From Actinomycetota bacterium (GTDB taxonomy: Bacteria > Actinomycetota > Actinomycetes > Mycobacteriales > Jatrophihabitantaceae), in NCBI GenBank assembly GCA_019241805.1, contig JAFAWL010000391.1:1-7918 (forward strand): 7,918 nt of DNA, written 5' to 3'. Each line of letters opens with the position of its first letter. The first letter of the stretch is position 1. Position numbers and translations under genes: made by a program. The notes under the pieces are model-generated. The model had not been told where the DNA came from and searched no databases. It saw nothing but the letters and a program-made list of their open reading frames with translations. Positions 1 through 6,133 of the stretch are shown one piece after another.

Positions 1-276
1 TCCGCACGTGTTGACCGCCGGCGCCGACGACGCGGACGACGACGCCGATGTCGCGGCGCCGCCCGACGACTGCCCCCCCGACGACCCCGACGGCGAAGAC
101 GCCGAGCCCGAATCGGCCGCTGACGCCGACGTGACCGTCGCCGACGATCCGGTGGTCGAGTGGTGTTTCGCCGTGCATGCACTCAGCGTCACGACCGCGG
201 CAAAAGCCGCACCGACGATGACGAGCTCGGGAACGCGGCGGCGTGGGCTGAAGGCTCGGGGATTTCGGTCTGGCAT
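1..276 (-). CDS. Secreted lipoprotein, N-terminal part (runs off the left edge)
   Basis: Reading the minus strand from ATG at 276 gives 92 codons with no stop up to the window edge, so only the N-terminus is present. Residues 1-34 form a lipoprotein signal peptide: a basic n-region with RRR at 12-14, a hydrophobic stretch at about 18-31, and the lipobox L-S-A-C with the lipidation cysteine at residue 34. After it comes a low-complexity linker of about 55 residues made almost entirely of Ser, Ala, Thr and Gly, as in actinobacterial lipoproteins whose folded domain is held away from the membrane. The functional domain lies outside the window, so no function can be given. ATG276 was preferred because CAGG lies 5 nt upstream; an in-frame GTG at 282 is a possible alternative. 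It is divergent from the CAP-like/lectin gene. Confidence 0.72.
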   Translation of the reverse strand, partial: MPDRNPRAFSPRRRVPELVIVGAAFAAVVTLSACTAKHHSTTGSSATVTSASAADSGSASSPSGSSGGQSSGGAATSASSSASSAPAVNTCG

Positions 277-297
277 TGGCACCTGGGCATCGTGCCA
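277..297 (-). repeat. Inverted repeat abutting the lipoprotein start codon
   Basis: TGGCAC at 277-282 and GTGCCA at 292-297 are perfect 6-bp inverted arms separated by 9 bases. On the lipoprotein transcript this would be a hairpin ending directly at the AUG, with part of the weak ribosome-binding CAGG in its loop. On DNA it could equally be an operator. Six-base arms can occur by chance in such GC-rich sequence, so a regulatory role is only inferred. Confidence 0.35.
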
Positions 298-447
298 TCG
301 CCCCGACCGGATGGGTGCGCCCGACACGGCCAGTACACATCCGGTCGTCGAAATGTATGGGCGTCTAACTATCGTCACTCTACGGTTGCAAGCGATTGCG
401 ATGTGTGCCAAGCTGTTGTCGGCGGGGTTACACGAGGGAGCTTTACC
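284..447. promoter_or_regulatory. Divergent intergenic region between the lipoprotein and CAP-like/lectin genes
   Basis: This spacer must carry the 5' signals of both flanking genes. Its centre (about 335-415) is visibly less GC-rich than the surrounding genes. It contains several TANNNT boxes: TATCGT at 370-375 and TACGGT at 381-386 on plus, and TAGAGT (377-382) and TACATT (352-357) on minus. None has a convincing -35 partner, so no promoter is assigned. A small dyad, GCAA-GCGA-TTGC at 388-399, could be an operator, but this is weak. I see no known riboswitch pattern. Confidence 0.35.
434..440 (+). promoter_or_regulatory. Shine-Dalgarno sequence deciding the start of the CAP-like/lectin gene
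   Basis: GAGGGAG lies 7 bases before GTG448. The later in-frame starts at GTG535 and GTG556 have no comparable purine-rich sequence. This selects GTG448 even though it makes the n-region of the signal peptide unusually long. Confidence 0.5.
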
Positions 448-2256
448 GTGCAATCCCGCACCTTTGTGTGGGCGGACGCATGTCTCCGTCCCGCAACCGC
501 GCCCGAGAGCGCACAGATCCAGAAGCGTCACCACGTGCGTGCCTCGCATGCGCCTGTGATCCGCCGCGCCGTCGCCGTCGCGGCGGCCGCGGCCACACTC
601 GTCACGATCGCAGTCACCGGTCCGAGCGCGCGGGCCGCTACAACCGCGCGCGCGGGCGCGGCCGCGAACACGTCCCGCGTCGAGACGCCGCCGATCCGTA
701 CGGGCGCGCGCAGCGTGCTCGCGGCGACGACCGCGACCGACCCGGCGGCGAACATTCCGCCGAGTCCGACGTACGCCGCCTCCGGCTGCGACGCGAACCC
801 GACGTCGACCTCGTGCGTCAACGCCGCCGTCACCGCCCTGAACAACGGTCGCGCCGCGATGGGCAAGCCGGCTTATTCCCTGCCGGCCAACTTCGCCGCG
901 TTGCCCGCACCGACCCAACTGCTCGTACTGAGCAACCAGGACCGCTCCCTCTACGGCCTTCAGCCGATCATCGGCCTCAACGCGGTGCTCAACACCGCCG
1001 CCCAGCAGGGCGTGACGGCCGGTGCCGACCCGAGCTATATGCCGGTGGTCGACGGCCAGACCTGGGCCAGCTACTCCTCCAACTGGGCGGCTGGTTGGGC
1101 CAGCGCGCTCTACTCCTACTACGAGTGGATGTACGACGACGGCCTGGGCTCCCCCAACATCGACTGCACCTCCACCGATCAGTCGGGCTGCTGGGGCCAC
1201 CGGCACGACACATTGCTCAACACCGCCGCTAACACGCCGCTGGCGATGGGCGTCGGAGTCGGACCCCGCGCCTTCACCGAGCTCTACGAGGCATTCCGCG
1301 GCAACCCCACCTACATTCCCGCCGTCACCGGGCTGAGCGTGAGCTCGGGCAGCGCCGGATCGTCGGTGACCATCAGCGGCTTCGGATTCGCCTCGCCGTC
1401 GGTGTTCTTCGGTTCAGTGCCGGCCGCGATCACGTACAGCGCCTCGACGACATTGGTCGTCACGGTGCCCGCGGGTAGTGGCACGGTCGACGTCTGGGTG
1501 CAGGGCACCGGCGGCGCGAGCACGATGTCGGCGGCCGACCACTTCACCTACACCGGCGCCGCACCGGCGAAGGTGAACTACTCGATTCTGGGCGGCAGCC
1601 TGTCCCTCGGGGCGTCGCTGAGCGCGGGTCAGGGCTTGCGTTCGGCCGATGGCCGCTTCGAGCTCGACCTGCAAGGCAACGGCAACCTCGCCGAGGTCTC
1701 GGTCGCCGACGGCCGAGTGCTCTGGTCCTCCAACACCGCGGGCGGGGGCGGAAGCTTCCTGACCCTCCAAGCGGATATGAACCTCGTCCTTTACACCGCG
1801 TCCGGCCGCCCCGTATGGGCCACCGGAACATCGCATCCCGGAGCAGCGGGCGCGTTGTTCGCGCTGCAGACCGACGCCAACCTCGTTCTCTACGGGCCCA
1901 CCGGCGCGGCTTGGTACAACAACGCAGCTCCCTCGCGAATGATCGCGGGCACCGTGATGAGCTTCAACCAGACGATGGCCTCTCCCGACGGCCGTTACAT
2001 GGTGGCGATGCAGACCGACGGCAACCTGGTCATGTACTCCAACGGGCGCGCCCTGTGGGCCTCGGGCACCGGCGGCAATCCGTACGCGACCGTGATGCTG
2101 CAGGCGGACGGCAACTTCGTGATCTACCGCGCCGACGGCCGTCCCGTGTGGGCGACCATGAGCGGCGGCGGAGCCGGCCAGCTCATCCAGCAGGCGGACG
2201 GCAACCTGGTGCTGTACGCGCCCGGTCGCGTGAGCTGGTGCACCGGTACGCACTGA
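448..2256 (+). CDS. Secreted CAP-like / IPT-TIG / tandem B-lectin protein
   Basis: Predicted exported protein of 602 residues. A signal peptide is clear: RR at 39-40, Ala/Val-rich core at about 41-58, and an A-R-A cleavage motif at 61-63. Residues about 110-280 resemble a divergent CAP/SCP domain, with LNNGR (131-135), AAQQG (184-188), Glu226 in YYEWMYDDG and GCWGHR (247-252), compared with the GHRxNIL signature of bacterial CAP proteins. Cys114/Cys123 and Cys240/Cys248 could form disulfides. Residues about 290-370 are an IPT/TIG immunoglobulin-like fold ending FTYTG. Residues about 376-602 hold two bulb-lectin domains with QxDxNxVxY-type repeats starting at 409, 441, 474, 522, 552 and 582. 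The first repeat is degenerate (QGNGNLAEV). The role is inferred to be glycan binding at the cell surface; no enzyme activity can be assigned, since the usual first CAP histidine is not evident. GTG535 or GTG556 would give a shorter, more ordinary signal peptide. Confidence 0.8.
   Translation: MQSRTFVWADACLRPATAPESAQIQKRHHVRASHAPVIRRAVAVAAAAATLVTIAVTGPSARAATTARAGAAANTSRVETPPIRTGARSVLAATTATDPAANIPPSPTYAASGCDANPTSTSCVNAAVTALNNGRAAMGKPAYSLPANFAALPAPTQLLVLSNQDRSLYGLQPIIGLNAVLNTAAQQGVTAGADPSYMPVVDGQTWASYSSNWAAGWASALYSYYEWMYDDGLGSPNIDCTSTDQSGCWGHRHDTLLNTAANTPLAMGVGVGPRAFTELYEAFRGNPTYIPAVTGLSVSSGSAGSSVTISGFGFASPSVFFGSVPAAITYSASTTLVVTVPAGSGTVDVWVQGTGGASTMSAADHFTYTGAAPAKVNYSILGGSLSLGASLSAGQGLRSADGRFELDLQGNGNLAEVSVADGRVLWSSNTAGGGGSFLTLQADMNLVLYTASGRPVWATGTSHPGAAGALFALQTDANLVLYGPTGAAWYNNAAPSRMIAGTVMSFNQTMASPDGRYMVAMQTDGNLVMYSNGRALWASGTGGNPYATVMLQADGNFVIYRADGRPVWATMSGGGAGQLIQQADGNLVLYAPGRVSWCTGTH
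1672..2217 (+). repeat. Six B-lectin repeats of the CAP-like protein
   Basis: Six copies of the bulb-lectin sugar-binding motif start at 1672, 1768, 1867, 2011, 2101 and 2191. They fall in two groups of three at 30-33-residue spacing, as expected for two beta-prism II domains. In the first group the motif deviates (QGNGNLAEV, QADMNLVLY, QTDANLVLY). In the second group all three keep the Q-x-D-G-N core. The family's mannose ligands are Gln, Asp, Asn and Tyr, so repeat 1, lacking both Asp and Tyr, is probably non-binding. Confidence 0.8.
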
Positions 2257-2364
2257 TTCCTGCGCACCGGCTAGCCCTGGATCGACTCAAGCGGTAGCTT
2301 TCACAGCCGATATCAACTGTCACATGGGCAACATCCGAGCCTACGCACCAGACAGGGGAAATCC
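2257..2364 (+). promoter_or_regulatory. Spacer between the two lectin-protein genes
   Basis: These 108 bases separate two codirectional genes. A TANNNT box (TAGCTT, 2295-2300) could be a -10 element for the SpoIID gene, but no -35 element matches it. No strong hairpin with a T-run follows the upstream stop codon, so co-transcription from the upstream gene is also possible. Confidence 0.25.
2354..2359 (+). promoter_or_regulatory. Shine-Dalgarno sequence of the B-lectin/SpoIID gene
   Basis: AGGGGA sits 5 bases before GTG2365, near-ideal spacing. It supports GTG as the start and directly precedes a well-formed signal peptide. Confidence 0.65.
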
Positions 2365-4326
2365 GTGCACCAAGGCCGTCTTCGGCGTGTCGCGCGCCGA
2401 ACTCGCCGCGCCCTGTCGGTCGTCGCCGTTCTTGTCCTGATTACGGCCGGCGCCATCCAGGCGAGCGCGGCGGCCGCGCCGGCCAGCGCGCTCGGTGTCG
2501 GGCAAAATCTGTCGGCCGGCCAGAATCTGGTCTCCTCGAACGGACGATTCGTCCTGGTCATGCAGGGCGACGGCAACCTGGTCGAGTACGACGCCGGTTC
2601 GGGCTCGGCATTGTGGAACACCGGCACCAACGGGTCGAACGGCCGCACGTTGGTCATGCAAGGCGACGGCAACCTGGTCATCTACCGGCCCGACGGGTCG
2701 CCCGTGTGGGCAAGCGGGACGGCCGGCAAACCGGCGAGCACGCTCACCCTGCAGGACGACGGCAACCTCGTGCTTTACACCAGCGCCGGCACGCCGGTGT
2801 GGAACGTCGGCCTCGTCCTCCAGGACACGCTTTTGCGCGGAATGGTGCTTCGCGGCGGAACCAGCTTGATCGCGAACAACCAGCAATACCTCGCGGCGAT
2901 GCAGACCGATGGAAACTTCGTCGTCTACGGCCCGACCGGGGTTAGCTTCGCGACGAATACCGCCGGCAACCCAGGCGCATGGCTCTACGACCAGGCCGAC
3001 GGCAACCTCGTCGTCTACAGCGCGACCAATCGGCCGCTGTGGGCCAGTTCCACCTTCGGCGCGGGCGGCCGGCTCGCCATGCAGGGCGATGGAAACCTCG
3101 TGCTTTACGACGCCACCGGAACACCCGAATGGGCGCCACGCAGCCAGACACCGAACGGCTACATGTTCGGCGACAACGCCAGCTGGGCCGTGTCGGGACG
3201 CGGCAACGGTCACGGCCACGGGCTGAGCCAGTGGGGTGCCTACGGCGCCGCCGCGGCCGGCCTGAACTGGAGCCAGATCGTGGCCTTCTACTACCCGGGA
3301 ACCACGCAGACATCCGGCCTCGGCGCGACACCGATTCGCGTCAAGCTCGACATGGCCGGCACCGGCGGCGTACTGGCGGTGGCCGCGGCAACGGGCCTGG
3401 CCGTAGTCGACACGGCGGACAACGCCAGCTGGCCCGCTCCCGCCGGGTACAGCCAATACCGAGTGATCTGGGATGCCTCCGTCGGCCACGAGCGCCTGCA
3501 AGGGTTGGCCAACGGCGCGTGGACCAACCTCGACCTGCCCGGTCGCGGCGTCTTCTCCGGCCTCGCAGAGTTCAGCAATCCGAACGCACAGGTCGTCCAC
3601 GTGTACTTCGCGGACGGATCGGCCAAGGACTTCCGCGGCGTCGTCGAGGCGGTTGCCTCCGCCGGCAGCGTCTACCCGGTGAACATCCTGCCGCTCGACT
3701 GGTACGTCCAGGGCGTTATCCCGCGCGAGATGCCCTCGTCCTGGGCGCCGGACGCCGTCGCCGCGCAGGCCGTGGCCGCGCGCACCTACGCGCTGTACGA
3801 GGTGCAGCACAGCGGCGCTCAGCCCTACGACATCTGTTCCACCACCAACTGCCAGGTCTACGGCGGACTGGCGGCCTACGACGGCGGCGGCAACCAGATC
3901 GCCGGCCTCGGGGAGGCCGCCGCGTCGAACGCCGCGGTCGCCGCGACCGCCGGCGTGGCCCTCTACTACGGCGGGTCGGCGGCCTTCACCCAGTTCAGCG
4001 CCGCCGACGGCGGTTACACCAGCTACGGCGGGCAGCCCTACCTGCCGGCGCAGGCCGACCCGTACGACGGGTATCAGAACAACGCTTCACACGCCTACTC
4101 GGCAACGATCTCAGCCGCACAGATCAAGGCGGCCTGGCCGCAGCTGGCTCACCTCGAGTGGGTGATGGTGACCTCACGGGACGGCAACGGTGACTTCGGC
4201 GGCCGGGTCAACACCGTCGTCATCTACGGCGTGGACGGCAGCGGCGCGAACGTGCGACTCACGGTGACCGGATCACAGTTCGCATCCGCAATGGGACTAC
4301 GGAACAACTGGTTCGGCTTCGTCTGA
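2365..4326 (+). CDS. Secreted B-lectin / SpoIID-LytB peptidoglycan lytic transglycosylase
   Basis: Predicted exported protein of 653 residues. The signal peptide has a strongly basic n-region, TRRAL at 13-17 (Tat-like, though Sec is possible), a hydrophobic core to about 31 and A-S-A motifs at 33-35 and 40-42. Residues 43 to about 257 are two bulb-lectin domains with six intact QxDGNxVxY motifs at 67, 99, 130, 180, 210 and 240. Residues about 275-653 are a SpoIID domain: GRGNGHGHGLSQWGAYG around His283/His285, then REMPSSW with Glu455, QAVAARTY, and DICSTTNCQVYGG with Cys491 and Cys496 near the zinc site known in the Clostridioides difficile enzyme. Glu455 aligns with catalytic Glu88 of Bacillus subtilis SpoIID, which cleaves stem-peptide-free glycan strands. 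The inferred job is lectin-targeted cell-wall cleavage outside the membrane. The gene's last 30 bases overlap the convergent PaiB-like gene. Confidence 0.9.
   Translation: MHQGRLRRVARRTRRALSVVAVLVLITAGAIQASAAAAPASALGVGQNLSAGQNLVSSNGRFVLVMQGDGNLVEYDAGSGSALWNTGTNGSNGRTLVMQGDGNLVIYRPDGSPVWASGTAGKPASTLTLQDDGNLVLYTSAGTPVWNVGLVLQDTLLRGMVLRGGTSLIANNQQYLAAMQTDGNFVVYGPTGVSFATNTAGNPGAWLYDQADGNLVVYSATNRPLWASSTFGAGGRLAMQGDGNLVLYDATGTPEWAPRSQTPNGYMFGDNASWAVSGRGNGHGHGLSQWGAYGAAAAGLNWSQIVAFYYPGTTQTSGLGATPIRVKLDMAGTGGVLAVAAATGLAVVDTADNASWPAPAGYSQYRVIWDASVGHERLQGLANGAWTNLDLPGRGVFSGLAEFSNPNAQVVHVYFADGSAKDFRGVVEAVASAGSVYPVNILPLDWYVQGVIPREMPSSWAPDAVAAQAVAARTYALYEVQHSGAQPYDICSTTNCQVYGGLAAYDGGGNQIAGLGEAAASNAAVAATAGVALYYGGSAAFTQFSAADGGYTSYGGQPYLPAQADPYDGYQNNASHAYSATISAAQIKAAWPQLAHLEWVMVTSRDGNGDFGGRVNTVVIYGVDGSGANVRLTVTGSQFASAMGLRNNWFGFV
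2563..3108 (+). repeat. Six B-lectin repeats of the SpoIID protein
   Basis: Motif copies start at 2563, 2659, 2752, 2902, 2992 and 3082, giving two triplets with 30-32-residue spacing. All six retain Gln, Asp, Asn and Tyr, so all six mannose-type pockets look competent, unlike the first triplet of the neighbouring protein. Copies 4 and 6 use GATGGAAAC where the others use GACGGCAAC, so the DNA repeats are not recently homogenised. Confidence 0.82.
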
Positions 4327-4923
4327 CATCACCCGGGCCACCGCCCGCTGATCGGCCGAACCCGCCCCCAGCGCCCGCATGACGCCGAGCCGATCGGCCG
4401 CCGGCCGGTTCTGTGACATCTTCGACTTCGCCTCGACGCGCTCGATCGTGACCTCGATTCCGACGATCCCGCGCAACTGACCGGCGATGAACGTCGACGG
4501 CGCATCCGCGACCCGCCATCGTGGGTCGAGTCCCGCCTCGTGCAAATCGGTCAGGCGCCCTACCAGATCACCGGTCCATCCGGGGTCGTCATGGGCTACC
4601 AATCGACCGTGCACGTGCACGAGCTGGTAGTTCCAGGTCGGAACCACTCGCCCGTGCTCCCGGGTGGCCTCGTACCAGACCGGACTCACGTACGCGTCCG
4701 GCCCGCGCACGATCACCAACGCCGGCGCCCCGTCGGCCCGCCACTGCGGATTGTTGCGGGCAAGATGGCCCTGCAGGCTGCCGCCGTCGGGCGAGAGGAT
4801 CAGGGGAACGGGCGTGGCATCGAGACCGTCCGGGCCGTAGGTGATCACGTCCGCCAGTCGCCCCTGACCGAGCAGCGTCGCCAGCAGGCCGGTCGGCGCG
4901 GCGAAATGAGCGGGCACGTACAT
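4297..4923 (-). CDS. PaiB-like FMN-binding-domain protein
   Basis: This 208-residue protein matches the PaiB/FMN-binding transcriptional-regulator family in length and pattern. It begins MYVPAHFAAP, continues with a split-barrel-like region, and has the conserved GHLARNNPQW followed by PDAYVSPVWYEA and VPTWNYQLVHVHG. The C-terminal helical part contains IVGIEVTIER and KSKMSQNR, the typical family ending. Bacillus PaiB acts with PaiA in repressing protease and sporulation genes, but most homologues are uncharacterised and may simply bind flavin or haem. No PaiA-like acetyltransferase is present here, so a regulatory role is uncertain. ATG4923 was chosen because family members start at this MYxPxxF sequence; an upstream ATG at 4989 would add 22 unlike residues and overlap the mqnE start. 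The 3' end overlaps the SpoIID gene by 30 bp tail to tail. Confidence 0.85.
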   Translation of the reverse strand: MYVPAHFAAPTGLLATLLGQGRLADVITYGPDGLDATPVPLILSPDGGSLQGHLARNNPQWRADGAPALVIVRGPDAYVSPVWYEATREHGRVVPTWNYQLVHVHGRLVAHDDPGWTGDLVGRLTDLHEAGLDPRWRVADAPSTFIAGQLRGIVGIEVTIERVEAKSKMSQNRPAADRLGVMRALGAGSADQRAVARVMSDEAEPVVP

Positions 4924-4974
4924 GACGCCCAGCCTGCCAGTCGCCGCCCGGTCGGTCGCCCCGATTTGGCCACG

Positions 4975-4980
4975 TACCCT
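4975..4980 (+). promoter_or_regulatory. -10 box of a probable leaderless mqnE promoter
   Basis: TACCCT fits the actinobacterial TANNNT -10 consensus and ends exactly 7 bases before ATG4988. No Shine-Dalgarno sequence precedes this ATG, so transcription would begin at or next to the start codon. No -35 box is recognisable. The same geometry occurs at two other starts in this window. Confidence 0.5.
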
Positions 4981-4987
4981 GGTCTTC

Positions 4988-6133
4988 ATGCCCTTGACGT
5001 CCACCCGCCAAGCCGAGCTGACCGAGAAGGTCCACGCCGGCGAACGCCTCACCTACCAAGACGGCGTCGATCTCTATGAGACCGACGATCTCGCCTGGCT
5101 GGGTGGCCTGGCCCACCAGGTGCGCACTGCGAAGAACGGTGCGATCACATACTTCAACGTCAACCGGCACCTCAACCTGACCAACGTCTGCACGGCGTCT
5201 TGCGCCTACTGCAGCTTCCAGCGCAAGCCCGGCCAGGCCGACGCCTACACGATGCGCGTCGAGGAAGCGGTCGAGAAGGCGCTCGCGATGAAGGACGACG
5301 GGCTCACCGAGCTGCACATCGTCAACGGCCTGCACCCGACGCTGCCATGGAAGTACTACCCGCGCGTGCTGCGGGAGCTGAAGGCCGTGCTGCCCGGAGT
5401 CGCCCTCAAGTGCTTCACCGCAACCGAGATCCACTTCTTCGAAGAGATCTCCGGGCTGCCGGCGGACGCCATCCTCGACGAGCTCATGGACGCCGGCCTG
5501 GAATCGCTCACCGGTGGCGGCGCGGAAATCTTCGACTGGGACGTGCGCAAGCAGATCGTGGACCACAAGACACACTGGGAGGACTGGTCGCGCATCCACC
5601 GACTCGCCCATCAGAAGGGCCTGCGCACGCCGGCGACCATGCTCTACGGGCACATCGAGGAACCTCGCCACCGCGTCGATCACGTGCTGCGACTGCGCCA
5701 GCTACAGGACGAGACCGGCGGCTTCGCGGTGTTCATCCCGTTGCGCTTCCACAATGACAACAACCGCCTGTCGCACCTGCCGATGGCTCAGCCGGCCGAG
5801 GTCCTCAAGACCTTCGCGGTGTCGCGCCTGCTGCTGGACAACTTCGACCACGTCAAGGTCTTCTGGGTGATGCATGGCCTGTCGACCTCGCAGTTGGCCC
5901 TCAACTACGGCGCCGACGACATGGACGGCTCCGTGGTCGAGTACAAGATCACCCACGACGCCGACGGCTACGGAACGCCGGACAAGCTGACGCGCGACGA
6001 CCTACTCGATCTGATCCGTGACGCCGGCTTCCGCCCGGTCGAGCGCAACACCCGTTACCAGGTGCTGCGGGAGTACGACGGCCCGGTGCCGCTGGCCGAG
6101 CGGCGATCTGAACCGCAGGCAGTCTGGGCGTGA
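4988..6133 (+). CDS. mqnE: Aminodeoxyfutalosine synthase (radical SAM, menaquinone biosynthesis)
   Basis: MqnE is a cytosolic radical SAM enzyme that joins 3-[(1-carboxyvinyl)oxy]benzoate, the MqnA product, to a SAM-derived adenosyl radical, giving 6-amino-6-deoxyfutalosine in the futalosine route to menaquinone. The protein has 381 residues, the usual size. The 4Fe-4S motif CTASCAYC has Cys68, Cys72 and Cys75 in CX3CX2C spacing, preceded by NVNRHLNLTNV. Further family blocks are ELHIVNGLHPTLPWKYYPR, LTGGGAEIFDWDVR with GGGAEIF at 176-182, TPATMLYGHIEEPRHRVDH and DDMDGSVVEYKITHDADGYG. These distinguish it from MqnC and the F420-synthase relatives. ATG4988 is preferred over ATG4922, which would add residues unlike the family and overlap the divergent PaiB-like gene; the upstream TANNNT box supports it. 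No other mqn gene is in the window. The downstream DUF4229 gene overlaps the stop codon. Confidence 0.95.
   Translation: MPLTSTRQAELTEKVHAGERLTYQDGVDLYETDDLAWLGGLAHQVRTAKNGAITYFNVNRHLNLTNVCTASCAYCSFQRKPGQADAYTMRVEEAVEKALAMKDDGLTELHIVNGLHPTLPWKYYPRVLRELKAVLPGVALKCFTATEIHFFEEISGLPADAILDELMDAGLESLTGGGAEIFDWDVRKQIVDHKTHWEDWSRIHRLAHQKGLRTPATMLYGHIEEPRHRVDHVLRLRQLQDETGGFAVFIPLRFHNDNNRLSHLPMAQPAEVLKTFAVSRLLLDNFDHVKVFWVMHGLSTSQLALNYGADDMDGSVVEYKITHDADGYGTPDKLTRDDLLDLIRDAGFRPVERNTRYQVLREYDGPVPLAERRSEPQAVWA

Noticed and set aside
160..447. N-terminal extension of the CAP-like/lectin frame back to ATG160
   Set aside because: It overlaps the lipoprotein gene and its promoter region, would place a signal peptide some 135 residues inside the protein, and lacks a ribosome site; GTG448 is better.
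384..447. Cell-wall-gene riboswitch (cyclic di-AMP type) upstream of the CAP-like gene
   Set aside because: Such elements precede many actinobacterial wall-hydrolase genes, but the leader is too short and I see none of the conserved blocks.
8..559. Open plus-strand frame encoding an Asp/Ala-rich protein
   Set aside because: It is the antisense of the Ser/Ala-rich lipoprotein linker, has no family pattern, and runs into the signal-peptide region of the CAP-like gene in another frame.
2257..2310. Terminator after the CAP-like/lectin gene
   Set aside because: Only short imperfect inverted repeats (for example GCTA...TAGC) with no T-run; not enough to call.
2341..3810. Long minus-strand open frame opposite the B-lectin/SpoIID gene
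   Set aside because: It is a mirror of the repetitive high-GC coding strand, with no recognisable domain, while the plus strand has continuous domain matches and a signal peptide.
2979..4193. Arg-rich plus-strand frame inside the SpoIID gene
   Set aside because: It is a +1-type shadow with very high Arg content and no domain signal.
4922..4987. Upstream start of mqnE at ATG4922
   Set aside because: The extra 22 residues do not resemble the family and would overlap the divergent PaiB-like start; ATG4988 has a properly placed -10 box.
4589..5683. Long minus-strand frame across the PaiB-like gene and mqnE
   Set aside because: It is out of frame with the PaiB-like gene and antisense to the conserved MqnE core; a shadow of GC-rich third positions.
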